NCBI GenBank assembly: GCA_021737145.1
Contig: JAIPEN010000005.1
Span: 242,896-306,895, forward strand
Length of the DNA stretch: 64,000 nucleotides
Direction of reading: 5' to 3'
Source: Desulfarculaceae bacterium
Lineage (GTDB): Bacteria; Desulfobacterota; Desulfarculia; Desulfarculales; Desulfarculaceae
In this document: positions 30,370 to 42,129 of the stretch, in pieces
Position numbering within the stretch: position 1 is the first letter of the stretch
Layout of the letters: each line of letters opens with the position of its first letter
Notes under the pieces: generated by a model
Told to the model about the DNA's origin: nothing
The model's database searches: none
What the model saw: the letters and a program-made list of their open reading frames with translations, nothing else
Position numbers and translations under genes: made by a program

Positions 30370-30660
30370 GCTTACCTGGCCCCTTCGAACCACTTGCTGC
30401 GTATCTTTATCCAGGCGGCCGTCCTTGGAGATGGCCAACAGGATGCGGTTGATCTCCTCGCGCAGCGGGCTGCCCTGGGGCGTGGCCATGCCGTGGTCCT
30501 GGGGCGCGAATACCCGCCCCGCCACCTGTACCCTGCCCTTGCCCCCGGTGTTGGCGAAATACCGCAAATTTGGCCGGGCGTAGACCACCGCGTCCAACCG
30601 CCCCTTGAGCAGCCATTTGTAGGCGTTTTCCACTGGGTCAGGTGAATACTGTTGCCAACG
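30370..30660 (-). pseudogene. C-terminal remnant of a family-3 solute-binding protein/ion-channel-like protein, N-truncated and frameshifted
   Basis: QYSPDPVENAYKWLLKGRLDAVVYARPNLRYFANTGGKGRVQVAGRVFAPQDHGMATPQGSPLREEINRILLAISKDGRLDK, then the expected ...IRSKWFEG tail lies in another frame; upstream stop TGA. Confidence 0.78.
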
Positions 30661-30826
30661 GTTACAATCGGCTCAAAGTGGCGGGAATCCCGGGCCCGGC
30701 ATTCGCGGGAGGTTGGCTCGGACATGGCGAGTGTATTATAAAGAAAGGCGCTTGATCGGGCCTACCGTGCCTCATCAGAGAGCAACCCGTTACCACGGCG
30801 GATCAGCGGAAGAGGAGCTTACGACC

Positions 30827-32314
30827 ATGAACCTTGCGCACAACCTGGAACGTTCGGCCCGGCTCTTTCCCGACCACGTCGCGGTGATCCAAGACGGCCG
30901 GAGCATCACCTACGCCCAGCTCGACCAGTGGGCCTCGCGCCTGGCCGGGGGGCTCAGGGGCCTGGGCCTGGAGCCCGGCCAGCTCATCGCCCTGTGCGCG
31001 CCCAATTCCGCCTCTTGGCTGGCCTTCTACTTCGGGGTGCTCAAGCTGGGCGGCGTGGCGGTGACCCTGGCGGTGCAGTCCTCGGACCGCGAGCTGGAGA
31101 TGCTCCTGGCCCACGCCCGGCCCAGGGCCCTGTTTTGCGCCCAGGAACGGGCCGCCCTTGTGGAGGGCCTGCGCGAGTCATGCGGCCTGGAGTTCATCAT
31201 CGGCCCCAAGGAGGGGCTGTCCCTGGAGGGCCTGGAGCAAAAGGGGGAGGCCCCTTTGCAGGCGGTGCGGCGCGAGCGCGGCGACACCGCCTGCGTGCTC
31301 TACACCGGCGGCACCACCGGCATTCCCAAGGGGGTGGAGCTCAGCCACGAAAACATCAACACGGCCATCAACCAGGTGGCTCACATGGAACGCTCGGTGG
31401 AGAGCGACCGGGCCATCTGCTTTTTGCCCTTCAACCACGTGTTCGGCCAGATGCACATCATGAACGCCACCATCATGACCGGCGGCGGGTTGGTGCTCTT
31501 GCCCAAGTTCGACCTGGACCAGGTGCTGGCGGCAATCGCCGAGCACGAGGTCACCAAGCTGTTCGCGGTGCCCACGGTGTACGTGCGCCTGCTGCACCTG
31601 GAGGGGCTCAAGCAAAAGCTGGGCAAGGTGCGCTACTGCTTCAGCGCGGCCGCCTCCATGGCCCGCGAGGTGGTGCGCCGCTGGCAGGAGCTCACCGGCC
31701 TGGCCATCCACGAGGCCTATGGCATGACCGAGACCGCCTCCATGGTCACCTACAACCACTTCAGCCGCCACGTGGTGGGCTCGGTGGGCCAGCCGGTGGG
31801 CACCACCGAGGTGAGCATCCGCGATGCCCAGGGCAACGAGCTGCCCCAGGGGCGGGAGGGCGAGATCTGCATCCAAGGGCGGGGAGTGATGAAGGGCTAT
31901 CTGGGCCTGGACGAGGCCACCCGCGAGGCCTTCCACGGCGACTGGCTGCGCTCCGGGGACATCGGCCTTCTGGACCAGGACGGCTATCTGTTCATCGTGG
32001 ACCGGATCAAGGACCTGATCATCACCGGCGGCGAGAACGTCTATCCCCGCGAGGTGGAGGAGGTGCTGGTGGAATACCCCGAGGTGGCCGAGTGCTCGGT
32101 GATCGGAGTGCCGGACCCGGAGTACGGCGAGCGGGTGGTGGCGGTGTGCGTGCCTGCCCCGGGCCGGGTGATCCAGCCCGAGGCCCTTCGCCTGGACCTG
32201 AAAAGCAAGCTCAGCGGCTTCAAGGTGCCCAAGGAGATCATGGTCAAGGACGACCTGCCCAAGAGCCCCTCGGGCAAGATCCTCAAGCGGGAGATCAAAA
32301 AGGCGCTCACTTGA
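30827..32314 (+). CDS. AMP-dependent acyl-CoA synthetase/ligase
   Basis: CVLYTGGTTGIPKGVELSH, YGMTETASMV, GDWLRSGDIGLLDQDGYLFIVDRIKDLIITGGENVYPREVE, LPKSPSGKILKREI. Confidence 0.94.
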   Translation: MNLAHNLERSARLFPDHVAVIQDGRSITYAQLDQWASRLAGGLRGLGLEPGQLIALCAPNSASWLAFYFGVLKLGGVAVTLAVQSSDRELEMLLAHARPRALFCAQERAALVEGLRESCGLEFIIGPKEGLSLEGLEQKGEAPLQAVRRERGDTACVLYTGGTTGIPKGVELSHENINTAINQVAHMERSVESDRAICFLPFNHVFGQMHIMNATIMTGGGLVLLPKFDLDQVLAAIAEHEVTKLFAVPTVYVRLLHLEGLKQKLGKVRYCFSAAASMAREVVRRWQELTGLAIHEAYGMTETASMVTYNHFSRHVVGSVGQPVGTTEVSIRDAQGNELPQGREGEICIQGRGVMKGYLGLDEATREAFHGDWLRSGDIGLLDQDGYLFIVDRIKDLIITGGENVYPREVEEVLVEYPEVAECSVIGVPDPEYGERVVAVCVPAPGRVIQPEALRLDLKSKLSGFKVPKEIMVKDDLPKSPSGKILKREIKKALT

Positions 32315-32383
32315 GCCGGCCCGCGCTTTGCCAAGCGATCAGGCCGGGACCAACCGCCCTCCCCCCTCGGACGATATGGCCGC

Positions 32384-35300
32384 TCAACAGCGCGGGTTGC
32401 TGTCCAGCAGGCGCCGGACCTTTTGGGACAGCTCCTTGGTGGCAAAAGGCTTCTGCAAAAACTCCACGCCATCGGCCAGCACCCCCCGGTGGGCGATGAT
32501 GTCGGCCGTGTAGCCGGACATGTAGAGCACCTTGACTCCGGGCTTGATCTGTTCCAGCCGTTCCTTCAGCTCCTTGCCGTTCATGGAAGGCATCACCACG
32601 TCGGTCACCAGCAGGTGGATTTCGCCCTGGTGCTTCTCGGCCAGCAGCAGGGCCTCGCCGGGCTGGCTGGCGCTGATCACCTGGTACCCCGTCCTGCGCA
32701 GCACCTGGTGGCACAGATCCAGGATTTGCACCTCGTCCTCCACCACCAGCACCGTCTCGCTGCCGGCCAGGTCGGACACCTTTTCCGGAGCGGTCTCCCG
32801 GTCCGGAGTCTCCTCGCTGCGGGGCAGGTAGACATTGAAAGTGGTGCCCTGGCCAGGTTCGCTGTACACGTCCACCAGGCCGCCGGCCTGATTTACGATG
32901 CCGTAGACCGTGGACAGGCCCAGGCCGGTGCCCTCGCCCGGTTTCTTGCTGGTGAAGAAGGGCTCGAATATCTGACTCAGGATCTCCCGGTCCATCCCCG
33001 AGCCGGTGTCGGAAAAGCTAAGCCGCACGTAGTCACCGGGCTGGAGCCCCATGTGGTTGTGGCAGAACTCCTGGTCCAGGGTGACGTTGTTGGTTTCGAT
33101 GCTCACCCCGCCCACTCCGCTGATGGCGTCCCGGGCGTTGACCGCGAGGTTGGCGATGATCTGGTCGATCTGGGAGGGGTCCAGCTTTACCGGCCATACG
33201 TCGTGGCAGGGTATCAGCCGAAGGTCGATGTCCTCGCCGATGAGCCGGCCCAGCATCTTCTGGCTCTTGGCCAGCACCTCGTTGAGGTCGATCACCCGGG
33301 GGCTCACCGTCTGGCGGCGGGCAAAGGCCAATAGCTGGCGGGTGAGGTCTCGCGAGCGCATGGCCGCGTCCAGGATCTGCGCCAGGTTCTTGTGCAGGGG
33401 ATCGTGCTCCTCCACCTCCTCGGCCGCGATCTCGGCATAGCCGGAGATGATGCTGAGCATGTTGTTGAAGTCGTGGGCCACCCCGCCGGCCAGGCGGCCG
33501 ATGGACTCCATCTTCTGGGCCTGGCGCATCTGCTCTTCCATATGGCCACGTTCCTCGCGCAGGCGCAGCCGTTCGGTGATGTCGGTCTTGATGGCCACGA
33601 AGTTGCTGATGGCCCCGCTCTGGTCGAACACCGGCGAGATGCGCGCCTCCTCGGTGAAGAGGGTGCCGTCCTTGCGCTGGTTCACCAAGTCCCCATGCCA
33701 GGTGCGGCCCGCGAAGATGGTCTCCCAAAGCTCCTGGTAAAAGGCCGGGTCTTGTTCGCCGCTTCTGAGCAGGCGGGGGTTCCGGCCCAAAACCTCTGCC
33801 TGTTGGTAACCGGAAATGCGGGTGAAGGCCGGGTTGACGTATTGAATATTTCCCTCCGGATCGGTGATCATCACCGCGTCGGAAGACTGATCGATGGCCG
33901 CGGCCAGCTGCTCCCGCTCGCTCTCCGCCCGCTTGCGCTCGGATATGTCCTGGAAGGTGCCCATCAGGCGCACCACCTTGCCATCTTCCATCACCGGCCG
34001 GCAGCGGGTGTGGGTCCATAGCCGATTTCCCTTGGCGGTGATGAACCTGAGCTCCAGGTCGTAGGGCTTGCCCTGTTCCAGGGCGGCCTGAAGGGCGGCG
34101 CTCAGCTCCGCCCGGTCGTCCTCGTGGAAAAAGTCGAAGGCCTCATCCAGGGAAGGCTGGTAGTCATCGTCCACTTCGTGGATCTCCCGGGTCACCTCGG
34201 TCCACATCAGTTTTTTCTCCGCCGATATCACCGACCAGCCGCCCACCCGGGCCACGCGGCCGGTGTCCACCAAAAACTCGGCCGAGCTTTCCAGAGCCTG
34301 CTCGGCGGCGCGCAGTTCGGTGACGTCCCGGATGGCGGAGGCTATGGCGTAGATGTCACCCTCGGCGTCTCGGCACGGAGAATAAATGACCTCCAGCACG
34401 CGGCGCCCGCTCCCGGGCAACTTGCGCTCGGTTTCGAACCTCACAATCTCGCCGGCCAGGCAGCGGTCAAAGTGTCCCTTGATGACCGCTTGGAAGAATC
34501 TCTTGCCCAGGATCTCGCCCGCCTTGCGCCCTTCCACCTCCTCCTCGCGGCGCCCCACCATTTGCAAATAACTGGGGTTGGCCTTCAAATAGCGGTACTC
34601 CCGGTCCACCAGGGCCATGGCCTCCTGGCTGTTGGCCACGATCTCGGCGAACAGGTCGTGCTGGCGACTGATATGGATGTCGCGCAGGGCAAAGGCGATG
34701 TCCCCGGCCACCTCCAGGAGCAGGTCTTGTTCCTCCCCGGTGACCTCGGCCCCCGACTCCACGGTCACCCCCATCATGCCCATGATATCTTCGCCGTGCT
34801 TTAGCCAGGTGACCACGGCGTTGCCGGCTTCCTGCCATTCATTCACTGGGCAGCCCCGGCAGACTTGGTCGATGGACAGCAGGGCGATGTCGCTGTCCTG
34901 CTCCATCAAATATTCATGGCAAGCGGGCCAACTCCCTTGTAGGGCGGCCATGCCTTCATCAAAAGCGGCCTGGTTGTGCCGAGCGGCCAGGGATATGCCC
35001 ATTGGCGCCTTGTCCGGCGCACCCAACAGAATCCAGGCGCAAATATAACCACGCGTGTCCACCAGCAGACGGCTGGCCTCCCGTATCAATTCCTCGGGAT
35101 TCTCGGCCCGCACGATGAGCTGGTTGACCCGGCGTATGGCTTTCAGGACGTTGTTTAAATGTTCCACCCTGCGTTGGGCCAAATGGCGCTCCAACACCTC
35201 CTGGCGCAAGGCCTCGGTGCGCTCGTCGACCATGGCCTCCAACTCGTCGCGGTGCTTCTGGATCTGGCGGCGGTTGCAGTCCATCTCCAGAAACTGGCTC

Positions 35301-35656
35301 ACCTTGCCCATCATTATCTTGGGGTCGTAGGGCTTGACGATGTAGTCGATGCCCCCGGACTCGTAGCCCCTGAACACGCTCTGTTCGTCCAGGGAGTGGG
35401 CGGTCAGGAAGATGATGGGCATGTGTTTGGTGGCGGGGTCGTCGCGCAGAAGCTCGGCCAGTTCATAGCCGCTCATCTGCGGCATCTGCACGTCCAGGAT
35501 GGCCAGGGCGAACTGGTCGTCCAGGGTGGCGGCCAGGGCCTGGTTGCCGCTGGTGGCTTCCACAAGATCAGCATCCGTGTCGCGCAGCACCTGGCGCAGG
35601 GCCACCAGGTTTTCCTGGCGGTCGTCCACGATCAGTATTTTTTGCCTATCGCTCAT
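32384..35656 (-). CDS. hybrid sensor histidine kinase (REC-PAS repeats-HisKA-HATPase-REC)
   Basis: N-terminal REC (ILIVDDRQENLVALRQVL), PAS/PAC blocks, GGVAHDFNNMLSIISGYAE H-box, GEGTGLGLSTVYGIV, C-terminal REC. Confidence 0.93.
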   Translation of the reverse strand: MSDRQKILIVDDRQENLVALRQVLRDTDADLVEATSGNQALAATLDDQFALAILDVQMPQMSGYELAELLRDDPATKHMPIIFLTAHSLDEQSVFRGYESGGIDYIVKPYDPKIMMGKVSQFLEMDCNRRQIQKHRDELEAMVDERTEALRQEVLERHLAQRRVEHLNNVLKAIRRVNQLIVRAENPEELIREASRLLVDTRGYICAWILLGAPDKAPMGISLAARHNQAAFDEGMAALQGSWPACHEYLMEQDSDIALLSIDQVCRGCPVNEWQEAGNAVVTWLKHGEDIMGMMGVTVESGAEVTGEEQDLLLEVAGDIAFALRDIHISRQHDLFAEIVANSQEAMALVDREYRYLKANPSYLQMVGRREEEVEGRKAGEILGKRFFQAVIKGHFDRCLAGEIVRFETERKLPGSGRRVLEVIYSPCRDAEGDIYAIASAIRDVTELRAAEQALESSAEFLVDTGRVARVGGWSVISAEKKLMWTEVTREIHEVDDDYQPSLDEAFDFFHEDDRAELSAALQAALEQGKPYDLELRFITAKGNRLWTHTRCRPVMEDGKVVRLMGTFQDISERKRAESEREQLAAAIDQSSDAVMITDPEGNIQYVNPAFTRISGYQQAEVLGRNPRLLRSGEQDPAFYQELWETIFAGRTWHGDLVNQRKDGTLFTEEARISPVFDQSGAISNFVAIKTDITERLRLREERGHMEEQMRQAQKMESIGRLAGGVAHDFNNMLSIISGYAEIAAEEVEEHDPLHKNLAQILDAAMRSRDLTRQLLAFARRQTVSPRVIDLNEVLAKSQKMLGRLIGEDIDLRLIPCHDVWPVKLDPSQIDQIIANLAVNARDAISGVGGVSIETNNVTLDQEFCHNHMGLQPGDYVRLSFSDTGSGMDREILSQIFEPFFTSKKPGEGTGLGLSTVYGIVNQAGGLVDVYSEPGQGTTFNVYLPRSEETPDRETAPEKVSDLAGSETVLVVEDEVQILDLCHQVLRRTGYQVISASQPGEALLLAEKHQGEIHLLVTDVVMPSMNGKELKERLEQIKPGVKVLYMSGYTADIIAHRGVLADGVEFLQKPFATKELSQKVRRLLDSNPRC

Positions 35657-36288
35657 CGCGCGGCCTTTCCATGAGGTCGTCGCGGAGCGGACCGCGCCTC
35701 CCCATGTTCACGAGATCGGGCAGACGTTGCGCCATCTCCGGGATATCCATCACCAGATCAACGGCGCCGGTGTCCACGGCTGCCTGGGGCATGACCCCGT
35801 AGGTTGCCTCCGCCGGGTTCTGGGCAATGGTCAGGCCTCCGGCCGCCTTTACGGCCACCAGGCCTTGGGCGCCGTCGCTGTTGGCGCCCGAAAGAACTAT
35901 GGCGATCAGGCCGTCTCCCCAGGCGTGGGCGGCGCTCTCCATGAGCACGTCTATGGAGGGCCGCGACCAGTTCACCCGCTCCTCGGTGGACAGGGCGATG
36001 CTGCCCTGGCGCTCCACCAGCATGTGGTAATTGGCCGGGGCCACGTACACCCGTCCGGGAACGATCGGCTCCTTGTCGCTGGGGTCCACCACCTCCAGCT
36101 TGCTGACCCTGGCCAGGTGCTGGGCCAGGGCGCCCCCGTCGCTGTGGTGCAGATGCAACACCACCAGAATTGGGCAGGGGAAATCCACGGGCAGTCCGCC
36201 CAGCAGGCGCAAAAGCGCCTCCGAGCCGCCGGCCGACCCGCCGATCACCACGGCCCGCTGGATGCCCATATCCCGCGCCTGGCTCATG
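35646..36288 (-). CDS. CheB-type protein-glutamate methylesterase catalytic domain
   Basis: AVVIGGSAGGSEALLRLLGGLP, VYVAPANYHMLVE, VLSGANSDGAQGL. Start taken at MSQARDMG; exact start uncertain. Confidence 0.88.
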
Positions 36289-37114
36289 GCCGCGCCTTCT
36301 TTTTGAAGATGCGCGCCTGGCGGTCCACCACCTCGTAGCGGTCGGCCACCTCGGTGAACTGAATGTCCTCCTTGGATCCCAGGCACAGGAACCCGCCGTT
36401 GACCAGGCTCTCGTCGAACAGCTTGAGCACCCGGTTTTGCAGGCCGCGGTCAAAATAGATGAGCACGTTGCGGCAGAAAATCAGGTGCATCTCGCTGAAC
36501 ACCGTGTCGGTCACCAGGTTGTGATTGGAAAACACGATGCGCTCGCGCAGGGAGCCGTCCATGACCGCCGCCCCGTAGCGGGCGTGGTAATAATCGGAAA
36601 ACGAGGCCTTGCCCCCGGCGCCCTGGTAGTTTCGGGTGGCGTCCTTGAGACGGTCTATCTCGTAAATGCCCTCGCGGGCTTGCTGGAGCACCGAGTCGTT
36701 GAAGTCGGTGGCATAGATGGTGGACCGGTGGTAGACCTCCTCCTCCCGGAGCAATATGGCCAGGGAGTAGACCTCTTCGCCCGAGGAGCAGCCGGCGTGC
36801 CACACCTTGAAGTGGGGCCAGGTCTGGAGCACCGGAACCACCTTTTCCCGCAAGACGCGGTACGCCCAGGGGTCGCGGAAAAGCTCGGTGACCGCGATGG
36901 AAAAGTAACGGGCCAGGCTGCTGAAGAGCTTGGGGTCGTGCAGCACCTGGTCGGTCAGTTCCATGATGCTGCCCAGCCCCTGGCGGGAAAGGAACTGGCG
37001 CACCCTGCGCTCGATGGAGGCCCGGGCATAGGAGCGGAAGTCATACCCGTAGCGCCGGTAAACCGCCTCCAGGAGCAGGTCTATCTCAATTTGCTCTATC
37101 TGTCCCGCTTGCAC
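36284..37114 (-). CDS. CheR-type protein-glutamate O-methyltransferase
   Basis: YGYDFRSYARASIERRVRQFLSR, KVWHAGCSSGEEVYSLAILLREE, HLIFCRNVLIYFDRGLQNRVL. Confidence 0.93.
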   Translation of the reverse strand: MQAGQIEQIEIDLLLEAVYRRYGYDFRSYARASIERRVRQFLSRQGLGSIMELTDQVLHDPKLFSSLARYFSIAVTELFRDPWAYRVLREKVVPVLQTWPHFKVWHAGCSSGEEVYSLAILLREEEVYHRSTIYATDFNDSVLQQAREGIYEIDRLKDATRNYQGAGGKASFSDYYHARYGAAVMDGSLRERIVFSNHNLVTDTVFSEMHLIFCRNVLIYFDRGLQNRVLKLFDESLVNGGFLCLGSKEDIQFTEVADRYEVVDRQARIFKKKARP

Positions 37115-37142
37115 TCGGCGGCCTCGCTTGGTGAAAAGTTGA

Positions 37143-40100
37143 TCATCGGTACAACCACACCCGGATCATGGAGATGAGCTTGTCCCGGTCCACCGGCTTG
37201 GGAAGATAGTCGTTGGCCCCGGCTTGCAGGCACTTTTCCCGGTCCACGGGCATGGCCTTGGCGGTGAGGGCGATTATGGGCAGATCCACCAGGCGCTCCT
37301 GGGCCCGTATTTTTTCCATGGCCTGATAGCCGTCCATCACCGGCATCATGATGTCCATGAGCACCAAGTCCACCCCGGGGTCGTCTTCCAGAAGTTGCAG
37401 CGCCTTTTGGCCGTTGTTGGCCTTTATCACCTCCATGCCCAACTCGGAGAGAAGGGCGGCCACCGCGAAGGTGGTGCGCATGTCGTCGTCCACCACCATC
37501 ACCTTCTTGCCGGCCAGCATGGCCTCGCTGTCGTGCAGGTTGCGGATGATCTGGCGCTTGCGGGCGGGCATCTTGCTGACCATGCGGTGCAGGAACAAGG
37601 ACACCTCGTCCAGGAGGCGCTCCTGGGAGCGCACCCCCTTGATGATGATCGACTCGGTGTTTTCCCTGAGCGCCGTCTCCTCCTCCCGGGTCATGTCCCG
37701 GGCGGTGTAGACGATCACCGGCGGGATATCCATGCCCTCCTGTTGCAGGGCCTCCAGGAGCTGCCGTCCGTCCATGTCAGGAAGGCCCAGGTCCAGGACG
37801 ATGCAGTCGTAGTTTTGCTCGCGCAGGGCCTCCATGGCCCGGGCCGCGGTGTCGGCCTCGTCCACCTCCACGTCGCCCCCGCCGATTACCGAGACGGTGT
37901 TGCGGCGCAGCTGTTCATTGTCTTCCACCACCAGCACCCGCCTGGTTCCCTGGGCGGCCACCTGCGCCAGCTTGTCAAAGGCGGCCTCCAACTCCTGGCT
38001 GTCCACCGGCTTGGTGGCGTGGCCCACCGCCCCCTTGCGCAGGGACTCGGAACTGGCCTGTTCCACGGACATGATGTGCACCGGTATGTGCCTGGTGCGG
38101 GTGTCCTCCTTCATGGCCTCCAGCACCGACCAGCCGTCCAGGCCCGGCAGGTGCAGGTCCAGGATGACCGCGTCGGGCAGGTACTCCCGGGCCAGCTCCA
38201 GCCCTGCCTCACCGCTGGCCGCGGCCAGGCACTTGAAGCCCTTGGCGTGGCACTTGGAGTAGAGGATCCTGGCGAAATTGGGATCGTCCTCGACGATCAA
38301 AATCATCCGTTCGCCGGAGGAAATATCCTGGCGGTCGTCCTCGATCTCGGCCTTGGGCTCGGCGGCCTGGGCTCCGGCGGCCTTGGAATCCCGCCACACA
38401 GGGGTGGAGGATTCCTGGACAAAGGAGGGCCTGGCCTGGGCTGGCGGCTTGACAGGGTCCATCCCCTGGAGGGTGGCGGACAGGGCCAGATACACGGTGA
38501 AGGTGGAGCCTTGCCCCGGCCGGCTCTTGACCTCTATGGCTCCGCCCAAAAGATGGGCCAGCTCCCGGGATATGGAAAGGCCTAGGCCGGTGCCGCCGTA
38601 ACGGCGCGAGGTGCTGCCGTCCACCTGCTGGAAGGCCTCGAAGATCACCCTCTGTTCGTGGGGGTCTATGCCTATGCCCGTGTCGGAAACCGACACGGCC
38701 AGAAAATCCCCATCGCCCATTCCGAGCTTGGTCTTGTTCATATCCTCCCGCGGCGGATGGAAGATCACCTCCACCCCACCCTCGTCGGTGAATTTGATGG
38801 CGTTGGCCACCAGGTTCTTGAGTATCTGCTCTATTCGCTGGCGGTCGCTGAAAAGCTCCGTCGGGGCTTCGGGGTCCACCGACACCTTGAGCTCCAGGCC
38901 CTTTTGGTTGGCCATGTGCTCGAAGAAACCACTTATTCCCTGGGCTAGTTCCTCGGTGGCCACCTTGGCGGGGCGCAGGTCGATGCGGCCCGCCTCGATC
39001 TTGGCCAGGTCCAATATCTCGTTGATCAGGTTGAGCAGGTCGCTGCCGCTGGCGTGGATGATCTGGGAAAACTCCACCTGCTCCTGGCTGAGATTGCCCT
39101 CCTTGTTTTCGGCCAGGGCCTGGGCCAGCAGGAGCAGGCTGTTGAGCGGGGTCCTGAGCTCGTGGGACATGTTGGCCAAAAACTCGGACTTGTACTTGCT
39201 GGCCAGGGACAGCTCGGCGGCCTTTTCCTGCAGATCGCTTTGGGCCAGCTCCACTTCCTTTTTCTGGCGGATCAGCAGTTCGTTCTTTATCCTCCAGCTC
39301 CTCGTTGGTGACCTGCAGCTCCTCTTGCTGGGTCCGCAGCTTTTCGTCCGAAGAACGCAACAGGCGGGTCTGCTCCTCCAACTCTTCGTTGGTGGTCCTG
39401 AGCTCCTCCTGTTGGGACTGGAGCTCCTCGGACATCCGCTGCGACTCCTCCAGCAGCCCGGCCTGCACCTCGCGGGCCTGGGCCCCGTCCACGGCAGCGG
39501 CCACGTTCTGATTGACCGCCTCCAGGACGGCCGCCGGATTGCCCGCCGGCTTGCTCAAAAAGCCCAGCTCCAATACGCCGTGCACCCGGTCGTTGTAGAC
39601 AATGGGCTGAATGAGGACAAATCCGGGGCGTATCTCGCCCAGACCGCTTTCGATGGCGTAGTAGTCCTCGGGCACCTCTTCCAGTACCAAGGGCTCTTGG
39701 CTCAGCGCGGCCTGACCCACCAGGCCCTCGCCCGGGCCGTATTGGTACCAGCTTTCCTCGCGGCAACGCAGGGCGTGGCTGCCGGCCAGCCTGAGTTTGC
39801 CCCGCTCGTCGGCCACGTACATCAGGCCCACGGGAGCGCCCAGGTGCTGGCAGAGATAGGTGATGGTCTTTTCGCTCAGCGGCTCGATCTCCTGGTTGCC
39901 GGAGATCAGCTCGGACAGCTCGGCCTGGGCCGCCTTGATGCTGGCCTGTTCCCGAACCTGCATCTCCAGCCGCTTGCGCAACAAGGTCTCGTAAAAGACC
40001 GCGGCCAGGGATTCGGCCGCTTCCTGGTCTCTTTGCCCGTAGCCTCCCTCCTTGTTGGCCAGGGCGATCATGCCCACCGCGCGGTTGTCCCCCATCAGGG

Positions 40101-41964
40101 GCACGCCCAGGAAGGAGGTGAGCTCCGGGTGCCCGGACGGGATTCCCGCGCTGTCCGGATGCACCGAGGGGTTGTCCACGATCAAGGGATCCCCGGTATT
40201 GATGACCCTGGCCCAGATTCCGCGCAGCTCCATGTCCTTGATGAGCATGGTGGCAGTGGAGCCGGGCATCTCGCAGGCATTCCAGCCGGGGTTGCTTATG
40301 CCGATGGTGTCAAAGCGGCCGTCCTGGTTGACCTCCCCGATGAACCCGAACTTGCTGCCGGTGATTTCCTCGGCCACGCGCAGGGCGCTCTGGGCCAGTT
40401 CTTCCTCGCTTTCGCAGGCGAGGGCGTCGCGGAAGACCCTGGCGTTGGCCGAATCGATGCGCGACTTGTGGGCCAGGGATTGCTCGGCCTGTTTGCGCTC
40501 GGTGCCGTCGCGGTTGCTGGCCCGCCGGCCCATGCGCTCCCCTCCCGGCCCGAACACCGGCTGGGAGATGTGTTCGATCCACAGTTCCTCGCCGCCCCTG
40601 GTGATGATCCGGAAGTCCAGCTCGATGGGATCGTCGTGCCTCAGGTCGCTTTCCAGGTGGGAGGCCACCATCTCCTTGTCCTGGGGGTGCACCATGCGCA
40701 GCAGCAGGCCGCTGTCTTGCATGAACTCCTCGGCCGTATAGCCGGTGATGCGCTGGCAGGAGGGGGAGACATAGATGAAGCTGCCGTCCATGCCCCGCCA
40801 CCATTCCCAGTCATAGGTGAAATCAGCCACGGTCTGGAAACGCACCTCGCTGTCGTGCAGGGCCCGTTGGCTCTCCTCTTGTTCCTGCTGCCGCTGCTGG
40901 AGGGCCTCGGTCATCTGGTCGAAGCCCTTGGCCAAAAGCCCCAACTCGCCGACGGCGTGGCTGTCGCCCGCCCTGGCCTCCAGGTCTCCCGCCGCCACCC
41001 GCCGGGTGACATCCAACAGCCGCCCCACCGGCCGGACCACCGAGGCGGTGCCCATGAACCAGGCCACCAACAGGGCCAGCAGGGCCACCAAGCCGACCAA
41101 GGCCAAGTCTTGGATCAGGTTGCGGTTGGCGGTGGCGAAGATTTCCTCTTCCGGAACCGAGAAAAGCACGTAAAGGGCGCCGGAGTCCTTGCCCAGACGG
41201 GTGAAGCCGTAGAGGCGCCGGTTGCCGTGGGCGTCCAAGCCCTCATAAATCCCCTGGCCCTGGGAGGCTATGCGCTCGAGGATGGCTTTGGAGAATTGGG
41301 TCTTGCCGATCAGTCCGGGCTCCGGCGGGTTGTGGGCCAACAGCTTGCCCTGCCCGTCGATCACCGCGAGATGGCCGCTGGCCGACAACTGGGATTGGGA
41401 CAAAAGCTCCCCCAACCAGTCCGTCTTGAGGCCGGTCACCAGAACCGCGGCGATCTGTCCCTCGGCGTTTTTCACCGGGTAGGCCATGGTGAGCACCGGT
41501 TTGCCGCTGATCCGGCCCAAAACATAGTTGCCCACCGAGAACTCGCCGGTTTTCATGGCCTCTTGGTAATACAGGCGGTCCGACAGATTGACGGGGCGCT
41601 TTTTGACCGGGAAGGTGGCGAAGGTCACGCCGGAAGGGTTGGTGGCCAAGAAGGCGGAATACCCCACGGTGCTCTTTATGAGCTTGGCGAATATCTTGGT
41701 GCAGGCCTCGGAGTCCCTTTGCAGCACCGGCGGGAAATGGGAGAGGGTCAGGAACAGCTGGTGGGCCTGGCCGATGATCCGGGATTCGGTCCAACTGGCT
41801 TGGCGGGCCGCTTGCAACACCTCCATGCGGGCGTGGGCGATGTCTTCTTGCCGGTCCCGCACGTTGGACCACACCAGCAGGACCACCGCGGGAATCACCG
41901 CCAAAATGACCAGCAGCATCAGGCGCAGACGCAGGCTGCCCAAGGGTAGACGCTTCATGACCAC
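37143..41964 (-). CDS. large hybrid histidine kinase (Cache-HAMP-PAS-GAF-GAF-HisKA-HATPase-REC x3), split by an apparent +1 frameshift at ~39286
   Basis: N-part 41964->~39288 and C-part (39254->37143) in different frames. Removing one A from GATAAAGAAC gives the continuous ...[56 protein letters not shown]. Confidence 0.88.
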
Positions 41965-42129
41965 CTCTCTATCCCCCCGGGATTCACAGCTGCTTTTCTA
42001 CCCTATGCTTGGCATGCCTGGCCCCGTCCCATGAGTGTCTTGTCATGAAGGCGTTTCCCGGGGATGGCGCGCCGCCGGGAAGAACGGGGTTTTTACGTGC
42101 AGCTCCTCCTTCTGGACCCGGGCCTACAA

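Noticed and set aside
38611-41949. Very long opposite-strand ORF (1112 aa) over the hybrid kinase
   Set aside because: The kinase on the other strand has clear domain homology; the antisense ORF is a by-product of high-GC codon bias with low-complexity His/Gly/Gln-rich translation.
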